The notes beneath the pieces were generated by a model, which saw nothing but the letters and a program-made list of their open reading frames with translations, was not told the DNA's origin and did not search any database. A stretch of DNA of 64,000 nucleotides. It comes from Petasospora fabianii. Lineage: Eukaryota > Ascomycota > Saccharomycetes > Phaffomycetales > Wickerhamomycetaceae. The stretch lies in contig CP048718.1 in NCBI GenBank assembly GCA_022641835.1, forward strand, positions 434,001-498,000. Reading direction: 5' to 3'. Positions 10,201 through 17,512 of the stretch are shown here, piece by piece (position 1 is the stretch's first letter; the number at the start of each line of letters is the position of its first letter). A program made the position numbers and the translations under genes.

Positions 10201-10671
10201 GATCACGGGTGACCGTAGTGGTTCACCGAAAAGCGGAGCAGTGACATGCATGATCATGAACTGTCGTCCCTTCGGGAAATAGTCACTAAAACTCTGAAAG
10301 TACTCACACTTGACAACTTTCAATTGTAGTGACTTTTTAAAGCCTTTACCAGTGAACAATGTGTCTCTCTTCACCAGAAGTTCCTTCCCACTTAGCGACA
10401 TGAAAAGCTTAGCATTCTTGTTCTCGTGTGTCGTTATAATGTGGTCTTTGATAAAATCTTCGGAATAGCACAGATCAGCATAAGTGGTATCCGTGATCGT
10501 GTCGTAGTAGTTCAAAAGAGTTTGTAATGGTGGCGCTACGATGACGGTCCCATCCTCCCAGCTGTTCCTTAGCTTGTTGTAAACGTCCTTGAGCGGTGAT
10601 TTTTCAGGGCGTGGGTTGTTAAAGATGGCATTGAGTAAAGGATTGAGCAGCAACGGGAGATGTGAGGGCAT
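7201..10671 (-). CDS. VRL1: Vrl1, VPS9-ankyrin-PX endosomal protein
   Basis: Homologue of S. cerevisiae Vrl1 (VARP-like), which activates the Rab5 GTPase Vps21 and joins the sorting nexin Vin1 in the endosomal VINE complex. From the first ATG it has 1156 residues. The N-terminus (LPLLLNPLLNAIFNNP) is followed by a VPS9 domain, with the conserved DADTLVGLLLVVI near residue 378 and GYSLSTFEGVLYYL after it. Ankyrin repeats span about 480-720, a PX domain about 740-840 (VMRVRLENGFWKLSLRG) and a helical, BAR-like C-terminus follows. The open frame extends upstream to 10755 with a TTG codon but no ATG, so I start at 10671. The coding frame is uninterrupted, unlike the S. cerevisiae reference, where it is split into YML002W/YML003W. 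Confidence 0.85.
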   Translation of the reverse strand: MPSHLPLLLNPLLNAIFNNPRPEKSPLKDVYNKLRNSWEDGTVIVAPPLQTLLNYYDTITDTTYADLCYSEDFIKDHIITTHENKNAKLFMSLSGKELLVKRDTLFTGKGFKKSLQLKVVKCEYFQSFSDYFPKGRQFMIMHVTAPLFGEPLRSPVINLIAPSSNTVERAILLPPSDKVDDNRLDTTAKDFSLSSSIEIPSVRFEQLMRTYPLISRSVGSQYEKLFRSFSTRDVPDSDSLTQMFMKSIESASLIFQTLSDDIVSTLLDESPQLDLNECVYNYVEMNLYDKLWSKLCDLNGDSLSRIYGEIENLSINQTSLPCAENLTLDIQCALEKRVAKAVTEFKKLELTTDAISKIKVFVDTVSILSATDEIVVDADTLVGLLLVVISHAGVSNLENHLYYALNFSFQNVDVGLTGYSLSTFEGVLYYLRDDSNVAALRAYSKQNKRVFSCIDDKELLELKKLADSHTNEVTSSFKSRTPKGESLLMQAIQSNDYDTWKLLIDYEEIFPLEDIIQDRNINDTSLLCAALNCENFDMIDEITEIILSSCTTEELIHYLNAKDQHCRTAGHYLFHYKELIPKLGPYIDWRLKDANGQTPLFALCRSYDCADYSGLIEVVFNVVDEWYKSNESVFDYEDHIDNRGNTLLHILNSKIDIVLKYDRINVNEVNEKGYTALMIYSKYNRLENTRKLVHDPLISLAKPDKSFFTALDQAKHPQVSKVIELQYLNDKVQKCSGKQIGVMRVRLENGFWKLSLRGCVNGQEYETLHAFSEFRHLVMLVKMEFPNTFIPLEYTLRHFDMLLNFGTFNKLKLNKIVDHLNIALQAFMLNSPLLNYELLWEFLADPSYNKEELTQRTKLRVLNYHEDILGGNSMDRNGHTEKEEVFLQPEEISEINFFLKFSLKELNKLRTAYDKLFKIVNFHSRKAVEVKDAETLFAEADSSFSQELKFVAGIMKSKSKELEFDSELCESVLYLSLASDELILKVNNMINSKIFRWWKLYGELIELNNSYKKFKQVEHKKGNTPHTNGEVEGLVHVNEESFQDLTMVTSFQNNQSKKSKKAQPSFLSNFIESKRHKYEAKLLESMRGVKKSLVELNRDLKFNHETIAMEVNNFFNFKTDFLTIVTKKYVKKQIRDLKFQNMMLSRGLSDLRSLKP

Positions 10672-11059
10672 TGGTGTGCTATCAGGTGTGTGCGATGCAG
10701 TGCGTTGGGGGTGGTATAAAGGAGTGGGGAGTAAACTGTTCTTCACTGCATCCAATGGTTCTGGTGGTTATCCTAGCTATATGTCGTGAGTTATATTGAG
10801 TTTGTGAGATTCTGTTTGCAAGGGTCCTAGAGAGAACGATCAGATGAAGTGAGAAATATGAGTTTTATACAGCGATATCATTATAATGGAGGTCCCTCCA
10901 CTCCGCCTCCAGCGCTTGGGCCGTTGTCTACTTCCGAGGGCTCCCCTTGCCCTCGGGTTTTCGAGATTTTTTCGGATCTTCTCGGGCTCATCGTCTCTCC
11001 AAACTGATTCATTTCATATCTAAGCGAGAGCTTTAGATCAGTTGCTGTGATTATCTGCG
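10672..11059. promoter_or_regulatory. Divergent VRL1/TSR3 promoter with PAC and RRPE-like motifs
   Basis: This 388-bp region holds, close to TSR3, a reverse-oriented PAC core CTCATCG (10987-10993) and the T-rich GAGATTTTTTC upstream of it (about 10963), resembling RRPE. PAC plus RRPE is the known signature of ribosome-biogenesis genes, which fits TSR3. Confidence 0.5.
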
Positions 11060-11914
11060 ATGGGAAAGGGTAAGAACAAGGGATCTGATGATGCACCACG
11101 CCGTCCACAGAAGACGTCCGGTGGTGGGTCTAGGGGAAGACGTGGTGAGACGAAACACCATGAAACAAAGGGTAAGTTTCACACTAAGCTAGCGATGTGG
11201 GACTTTGACCACTGTGATCCGAAACGTTGTTCAGGAAAGAAGCTCGAAAGACTTGGTCTGATAAAGAGTTTGAGAGTGGGTCAGAAATTTCAAGGTGTTG
11301 TTGTCTCGCCAAACGGTAAGGGCGTTGTGTGTCCTAACGATAGAGAGATTGTCGAACAGAATGGTGCAGCCGTTGTTGAGTGTTCATGGGCCCGATTAGA
11401 TGAGATCCCATTCAACAAGATTGGTGGAAAGAACGAGAGACTACTACCGTACCTTGTTGCTGCTAACCAGGTCAATTACGGAAGACCATGGAAGTTGAAC
11501 TGTGTGGAGGCCCTTGCAGCATGCTTTGCCATTGTTGGTCATACTGATTGGGCTGCTGACCTTCTAAGTAATTTCTCATGGGGTCATGCCTTCTTGGATA
11601 TCAACAAGGAACTTTTAGAAGTCTACCAACAATGTACAGATGCTGAGTCTGTTCAGAAGGCACAAGACGAATGGTTGGAAAAGCTTCAGGATGAGGTGAA
11701 ACAGAGAAAGGAGCGTGATGACGGTGAGGATATTTGGATGCAGGGAAACACAAACCGTCGTGATCTACCGCCGATGTCTGACTCTGAAGATGAGGATGAA
11801 GATGATGAAGATGCTGACGATGACGAAGAAGAAGACGAAGAGGAAATTGGTGAATACGAGCAAGAGAGTGAACCGGAACTTGATGCACTAGGAAACATTG
11901 TAATCAAAGATTAA
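11060..11914 (+). CDS. TSR3: Tsr3, 18S rRNA aminocarboxypropyltransferase
   Basis: Transfers the 3-amino-3-carboxypropyl group from S-adenosylmethionine to the hypermodified m1acp3-pseudouridine of 18S rRNA, a late cytoplasmic step in 40S maturation. It is 284 residues. Family signatures are MWDFDHCDPKRCSGKKLERLG (about 47-67), SPNGKGVVCPND, VVECSWARLDE, RLLPYLVAANQVNYGRPW and the FSWGHAFLDIN segment. The C-terminal 60 residues are a very acidic tail (SEDEDEDDEDADDDEEED), common in fungal Tsr3. Single exon. Confidence 0.95.
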   Translation: MGKGKNKGSDDAPRRPQKTSGGGSRGRRGETKHHETKGKFHTKLAMWDFDHCDPKRCSGKKLERLGLIKSLRVGQKFQGVVVSPNGKGVVCPNDREIVEQNGAAVVECSWARLDEIPFNKIGGKNERLLPYLVAANQVNYGRPWKLNCVEALAACFAIVGHTDWAADLLSNFSWGHAFLDINKELLEVYQQCTDAESVQKAQDEWLEKLQDEVKQRKERDDGEDIWMQGNTNRRDLPPMSDSEDEDEDDEDADDDEEEDEEEIGEYEQESEPELDALGNIVIKD

Positions 11915-12007
11915 ATGATCCGATAATGTGCATTTTCACACGTAATGAATACAACGAATCTCATGACATTTCAATTATAGTCTATAAAAAACCTAGTTGA
12001 ACGAAAA

Positions 12008-13492
12008 TCAAGCCTGTGCCTGTGTAATCCCAACACCGAATCCAACACCAATCATAGCCAACGCGATCATAAGATACAAAACACCTGTCAATATTGAGAT
12101 CCTCTTAAGCCCAACGCTGACATTACCAATATGAGAATCCAAAAGTCCCAGACCGAGGAAGAAGAACAATGGTGGTATGATGAACGACACGCAGAATATG
12201 AGCCATGCGATGACATTTGTATTCGGTTGTGGTTTCACTGGACGGTTTGATCTATCGAATTGGATCTTTTCCAAGAGAGAATCATCTGCAAAGTCACCAT
12301 CATCATTTGGATTTCTCAAATAGTACGGTGTGACTATTGGAGTATCTGAATAATCATGTGATGTTGGTCTCAACTTGAATTCTTTCAACCCTGCTGGCTT
12401 TTTGACGACGGCATCACCACTGTATACCTTTGCCCTTCTCGTGTCTCTGATGGATATGTCATCGACGACTTCTGTGAAGTTTTCACTGGATGGGGAATGG
12501 ATGGATGGAATGACACCGGCATCAATAGTTGCGTTATCGGTTGATGAGTGGAATTTCACGGTAGCTTGTGCATTTTGTACCGCGTTAGATGTGAGGAGAT
12601 GTGGGGTTCCCTTTTGTCTCTTTCGTGTTTCTTCAAAGTTTAGGATAGATTCACGAGTAGTTGAGCGAGCTGATTTGAATGATGAGAGTGTGGATGAGGA
12701 TTTCTTATGTGGAATTTGACCAAGACCTGTAAATGGTTCTAGTGGATCATCTGCTTGGTTGGGTATGATAGGTTCGGTAGATCCTGGGATTGGTACAGGT
12801 GGATATGGTACTCTAAACTCTGGCGATGGGACACGTTGTGATAGTGAGGCTAGTGGGGGTTGTGGGTGATCGTGTTGTGACGATAAAGCGATTCCTGAGT
12901 CAGATGGTTGAGAGGATCCCTTAGCGTAGTCACTACCTTCGACGTTACCCGAACTACCACTACCACTACCACTACCTGAAGTTGGGTATGAGCCTGTTCC
13001 TGAAAGCGGTAGTTGAGCATAAGCGGAGATTCGGAACGAAGAATGTGACATACGTTTGACATTCTTCCGTAATTGTTGTTCTCTTGATGAATCTGAGCGA
13101 GATAATGATACTGATTTTCTGTTGGTGTGTTTGACTTGACTGTTATCATCAACTTCATTAAGGATGTTTGCAAGTACCGAATTACGAGGTTCATGATTGA
13201 CGAGTTGGTCAATATTAAGAGAGGAAAGTCCAGTAAGAGAGATGTCTCTAGATTCATCACTTGTTTCGTTGATAACATCTTGGTAGACGCTAAAACTTCT
13301 CAAATTACCATCTTCATCGAGATATGACTCCCTAAAATGTGAGCGTCGCTGTCCCGTTGATCCAGAAGATGAACTATTGTTGAAAAGTTGTGACTTGTTG
13401 ATTTGTTTCATCAAGAATGATTCTTCAGAATCTGTGGACATTGATTGGTTGGGTGGCCCACTATGGTCAGATGTATTATATATCTCAGTCAT
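12008..13492 (-). CDS. Ser-rich protein with two C-terminal membrane helices (BUD8/BUD9-like)
   Basis: A 494-residue protein with a long, Ser/Thr/Pro-rich, apparently disordered N-terminal part (1-426), with no evident signal peptide and a short Gly-Ser run. Two membrane segments lie at the very end, 427-451 (VIAWLIFCVSFIIPPLFFFL) and 465-488, separated by a 13-residue loop, with a 6-residue tail. This layout and the DTPIVTPYYLRNP segment before the first helix recall Bud8/Bud9, cortical landmarks for bipolar budding, but I recognise this from layout more than from strong sequence identity. It could be another fungal tail-anchored Ser-rich protein. Confidence 0.5.
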   Translation of the reverse strand: MTEIYNTSDHSGPPNQSMSTDSEESFLMKQINKSQLFNNSSSSGSTGQRRSHFRESYLDEDGNLRSFSVYQDVINETSDESRDISLTGLSSLNIDQLVNHEPRNSVLANILNEVDDNSQVKHTNRKSVSLSRSDSSREQQLRKNVKRMSHSSFRISAYAQLPLSGTGSYPTSGSGSGSGSSGNVEGSDYAKGSSQPSDSGIALSSQHDHPQPPLASLSQRVPSPEFRVPYPPVPIPGSTEPIIPNQADDPLEPFTGLGQIPHKKSSSTLSSFKSARSTTRESILNFEETRKRQKGTPHLLTSNAVQNAQATVKFHSSTDNATIDAGVIPSIHSPSSENFTEVVDDISIRDTRRAKVYSGDAVVKKPAGLKEFKLRPTSHDYSDTPIVTPYYLRNPNDDGDFADDSLLEKIQFDRSNRPVKPQPNTNVIAWLIFCVSFIIPPLFFFLGLGLLDSHIGNVSVGLKRISILTGVLYLMIALAMIGVGFGVGITQAQA

Positions 13493-15505
13493 TGTGATAG
13501 TTGAAGTCTCGTAGCTATTCTGCCAGAAGAGAATGAATGGGACGAGCCGGGCTTTAAATTGTTATGTAGTGGTGTGGAATGAGTGAGAAGTTGATCGGTA
13601 TGCGAGACGAGAGAATGCTCACAGAACGTGTGAGTAAGTCAGGTTGAATGTGAGATTGAGGGATTTTCAATTAGAAGCAGAACTATCAATGATTAGACTT
13701 CCTTTTCTTTGGCCTAACCAAGCTTTGCGCTTGCACACGACCAACTTGTTCTTCTTCATCATATGTTTGAGTTTGTTTGTTTACATTTGTTTTTTATTGA
13801 ATGAGGCTATGATTATGTCAGCAATGTTTACTTTTCGTGGCCCTACCGGAAGGATATACTCTCTCCTACAAAATTTGAAGAGTAGGTATTTACAACCTTC
13901 ACTTCAGAAAACGGCTCTGGAGGGCATTATTATGTATTAGAAGCTTTCCTTGACAGCTGCTATAAGGAAATGACGCTGTTTAGACTTGAATATATTAGTA
14001 ACTGGGCATTAGGTGTCTCGAGGATCTTGATCTATGCCGATCATCGATGCGAATGCATTGTTTCGTGGAATTCGCGGGACATCTTCTCGCAGCGTGACAG
14101 GTTTTCCACTGGTCGAGAACAGCAGCTATTGGCAATTCTTTTGGCAGTTCTAGTTGGTGGAGATTAGGATAATGAGAAGAGAATTTGAGTAGCTCATTGT
14201 TACGCATAATGATATGACCTATTCACTAAATGGTCTGCGTATCAAGCTTGCCTTTTAACTGGGGGGGGTTCTATTTTGATGCAGCAAATTTTTCTCGTTA
14301 ACTAGCCGTCAAGCATGGTGGGAAGTAGAACGACGTATATGCATAAGAAGACGAGAGAGTTGAAATTGGCTGATGGTGTTCAGTAGGGGTTTGATGTTTG
14401 TGACCTTGTTGTTGTGAAGAGTGTATCACTAATGATGGTGGCTAAAGAGAAATCTACCACTGGCCGCTATCAAGTCTTTAGACTAATGGTCAATGAGAAA
14501 TTGTAGTGTGTTATCGGGAATAGGAAAGAGATATTACTGCTTGATGCCTTAAGGAGAGCCTTACTCCATGTGACCGAGCATCTTAGTGAAGGCAGCTCGA
14601 TGCACTTCTTGTTCAAGTGAGTTTGAGAAAGTGTGCCAGTTGGAAGTGCCTTCGCGGGGAACCCAGGGTCTCTGAACAGGGGCAACAAGGAAGGGTAAAA
14701 ACAAACACTTTTAATAGCCTATTTAATTCCTAATTCAACTTATACTAAGTAACAGTTGGACATTATAGTTGACAGAGCACACACAGAGCACGGAGAGAGT
14801 ATCCTGCCCATACATCTCACTCGCCTTGGTGCTCCAGTGTGTTTGGCGAGGTGCGCCACGCGGGCGTGCGTGAAACGGTCAATGGAACAAGGATCTGGGA
14901 TAGGAATCTGGATCTGATGGCAATCTGATTGCAGCCATTGCCCAGCGGTTTGCCCAGTGTCAGATACCAGGAGCGTGACTTTGCAAAGGGGCAAAAAACA
15001 GAACCTAGCAATTCCTACATGAGGCAACTAAAACATAGCCTTCTTCATAATGACAAAACACGCTTTTCCAGTTTGTTGAGGCAGAATGAGACAAACGCTC
15101 CACTATGAAACATAAATAAATCCGAATTAACTACGACAACGCCTTGTTCTAGAAATGGAGCGCCTGCGTCCCATGTGTCTTGGTATGCGCGAAATGTCTC
15201 GTGCCCACAGGAGCTATTCGCGTTGTTTGTACTGTTTGCACTTAAAAATAGTGTCGCGTGTCCCTAAACGCCCCTAAAATTGCGTGTGTGTGGTCCCTAC
15301 CATGGCTTTTCTGTGTAGCATAGCCTGGGCGAATGTCCCGTGTCTGTTGCGCACACCTTTGACACCCGCGTGGGCGTCGCCACCCCTCCTTTTGCTATAT
15401 AAAACCCAGCCTGGCTCCACATCATCCACTACGCCCACCAGAACAACAAGATCATATACAGACTCCCCACATAGAGCGGCTCGCACAAAAACCTTTAGAA
15501 CCGCC
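13493..15505. other. Long intergenic region upstream of HAC1
   Basis: About 2 kb, long for this genome. Close to HAC1 there is a good TATA box (TATATAAAA, 15396-15404) about 100 bp before the ATG. A UPRE-like CAGCGTGAC lies at 14090-14098. A G8 run is at about 14261. Short frames here (such as 13644-13940 and 14740-15027) show no similarity. A non-coding transcript is possible but cannot be shown from sequence. Confidence 0.5.
15396..15404 (+). promoter_or_regulatory. HAC1 TATA box
   Basis: TATATAAAA lies 102 bp upstream of the HAC1 ATG at 15506. It also shows that the in-frame ATG at 15284 lies upstream of the likely transcription start and is not the real start. Confidence 0.7.
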
Positions 15506-16650
15506 ATGACTGACGCTGCCATCCCATCCAACTTCAAGACATCTTTACCGCCTCGCAAGAGAGCAAAGACCAAAGAGGAGAAGGAACAGCGCAGAATCGA
15601 GCGTATTCTTAGAAACAGAAAGGCGGCACATGCCTCTCGTGAGAAGAAGAGAAAACACGTTGAGTTCCTTGAGACTTATGTGCTTGACCTTGAGAAGCAA
15701 ATGCATCTCGTGAAGCAGTTGAATGATATATTGCTTTCTTCTTATAACAAGGGCGATAATGCCGAAGTTGATCTCTTGCGTGCCAAAATCTCGGCACTCC
15801 CTGACTTGAATGCCAAGAAGGCACAGCATGCCACTGAGCTCGACAGTGTCGGATATGAGGATGAGGAGGAGGATGAGGAACAGCATGAGCTGCAGCACAA
15901 ACAACGTACTGAGCAGCAGATCACTAGCAATAATAGCCCATTCCCAAAGACCCCAGAGTCCTTTGCATCGTCTCCAAAATCTAACGATGTGCCAGAGCTC
16001 GATGACTCTAGAGACTCTATGTCTTCTCAGTCCTCCGAGGCTGGCTCTTACACACCACCATTCTTGTCCCAGCACTCTTCCCCTGTTACTATGGACAAGT
16101 TCTCTCTGGATATTAGCACTGCCGAGCCAACATTTGCTGACTCGAGCATTAACACCAACAATGATGTCTTTATCAAGAGAGAAACCATTGATGATTTCCT
16201 GCCCCAAATCCCACAGATGGATTCGGTGACCCTCACCGAGAAGCTTAACGTTGATGAATTTCAAGTGAAATTGGAGGACAATGATTTCATGTTTGATGAG
16301 TTGCGCAATCCAGCAGTGATTGCGGCTGACGAGACAACTATGACCATTGGTTGGTGCTCACAACATCACCATGTATCGGGTGAGATTATTTGGATATCAC
16401 CGCTCGCGAGGTTTGTTTCCTATTGTGTCCAGATGGATCTGAGAATCAGATGATTCTCTCTATTCCGGACACAATTGGGTCCACCCCTTGTATGGCTGAT
16501 CTCAAATGTCTCCTTGATTGTGATGATGCTTGTTTGAAGCCCTTTTTTTCATGCCAGTGTGTCTGTCTTGTTCAACTATTGCCCGATGCGCCATCGAACA
16601 TGTTTGATTTGAATGATTTCATGATGCTTGACGATGGGTTCCAGTGTTGA
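15506..16650 (+). CDS. HAC1: Hac1, bZIP regulator of the unfolded protein response (Ire1-spliced)
   Basis: Transcription factor of the unfolded protein response, made from mRNA spliced in the cytoplasm by Ire1 and tRNA ligase. Exon 1 is 15506-16313 and exon 2 is 16586-16650, giving a predicted active form of 290 residues. The start MTDAAIPSNFKTSLPPRKRA matches yeast Hac1. The basic region is at about 36-50 (NRKAAHASREKKRKH), followed by a leucine zipper to about 82, then Ser/acidic segments. Joining the exons gives RNPDAPSNMFDLNDFMMLDD, which parallels the spliced S. cerevisiae end RNPEAQSGLNSFELNDFF. Unspliced mRNA would instead continue into the intron and stop at 16451-16453 with a different tail. 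Single copy, with a long private promoter. Confidence 0.93.
16304..16324 (+). promoter_or_regulatory. HAC1 5' Ire1 cleavage hairpin
   Basis: A perfect 7-bp stem (CGCAATC 16304-16310 with GATTGCG 16318-16324) closes the 7-nt loop CAGCAGT (16311-16317). The loop matches the Ire1 consensus CNG|CNGN, with the cut after 16313. The S. cerevisiae HAC1 5' hairpin has almost the same stem and the loop CAGCCGU. Confidence 0.93.
16314..16585 (+). other. Non-spliceosomal (Ire1-type) HAC1 intron
   Basis: Predicted 272-nt intron, compared with 252 nt in S. cerevisiae. Its boundaries are not GT/AG. The 3' site is the loop CCG|ATGC (16583-16589), between ATTGC and GCCAT, which pair with one internal mismatch. 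The length leaves remainder 2 modulo 3, which is needed to move exon 1 into the frame of the conserved tail. Both CNG|NNGN loops are in the one phase combination that restores the tail. Confidence 0.9.
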
Positions 16651-17512
16651 TTGTGTTCCTTGATTCCTGAGTTTTATAACTTTGGGGTTTTTATTTATTA
16701 TACCATTCCCTCATCTGACTCTCTTATTTTTCAGTCTTCTTTTTTGTTTTAACTCTTTGGACTTTCTGTTAATTATTTTTTTGTCACGTTTTTTAACATT
16801 TGTCTTTCTGGTTATCTTGATTTTATTGATGCCTCGTCTCTCTTGACTGCTGTTATCCTCAATTGATCTATGAAGTTGATATATTCTGGAGCATTTGGGT
16901 TCGTTGAAAAGTTTTGTGGTGAAGTAATGATGGATGTTGAGTCATGTGGCGCTGGATATCATAGCGACTGGGCTTTATTTCACTGAAATTAGTACCTCAT
17001 TGTGGGCTTGATGCAATCTGGGCTTTAAGAATATGTTGGCTTCTCAATTCTTGAAAGGATTTGTGGTTGAGTTGGATGCTAAGGTTTCAATAAAGAATAA
17101 GGTTTCTGGAGACAAGTGGTATTCGGCTTGAGACATTGGCTCGTTGAATATTTGGAACTGATTGGAATGTTTCTTTTGAGGATGAATACGGAGAACTGAC
17201 AAGGACACTTTATCACATTGGCACTCTGGAGAAAACTATCAAGGAAATCATAGCTGAAAGGAAAAAAAAAAGAGGGTTATCTTATACCATCATCCCTGGG
17301 AGGGATTGCGATCTGCTATCATCGGATCTGGTTTGTGTGTTTCCACACCGGTTAATTCAATTCTGTATGTACACTAAAGTATGATAATTTGGTTTTATCT
17401 ATGTGTTGTAGTAGACAATGCGTTCGTTATTGCTTGTGCTAATGTGCAGCTTTTTCGCGCTGGGGTCATATTGTCTTTAATCTGACGTATAACGTTCTTC
17501 AACAAGACTGCG
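16651..17512. other. Intergenic, HAC1 3' UTR and LIG4 promoter
   Basis: An 862-bp stretch that is T-rich just after HAC1, as expected for its long 3' UTR. S. cerevisiae HAC1 has a 3' UTR element for mRNA targeting; I could not identify an equivalent. Near LIG4 there is a TTCGCG motif (17454-17459). No gene is seen. Confidence 0.5.

Noticed and set aside
13644-13940. 98-codon frame with a hydrophobic stretch upstream of HAC1
   Set aside because: No recognisable similarity, AT-rich hydrophobic composition typical of chance frames, and no supporting context.
15284-15505. N-terminal extension of Hac1 by 74 codons
   Set aside because: It lies across the TATA box and the expected transcription start, and the ATG at 15506 matches the Hac1 N-terminus.
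16441-16458. Hairpin GAGAAT-CAGATG-ATTCTC as HAC1 5' Ire1 site
   Set aside because: It has a 6-nt loop, and joining it to the 3' site puts the tail out of frame. The hairpin at 16304-16324 fits in all respects.
15420-16585. Pairing between HAC1 5' UTR and intron, which represses translation in S. cerevisiae
   Set aside because: By eye I found only 6-7 bp complementary patches (such as GAGCGG with CCGCTC), no more than chance. RNA folding of the whole mRNA would be needed.
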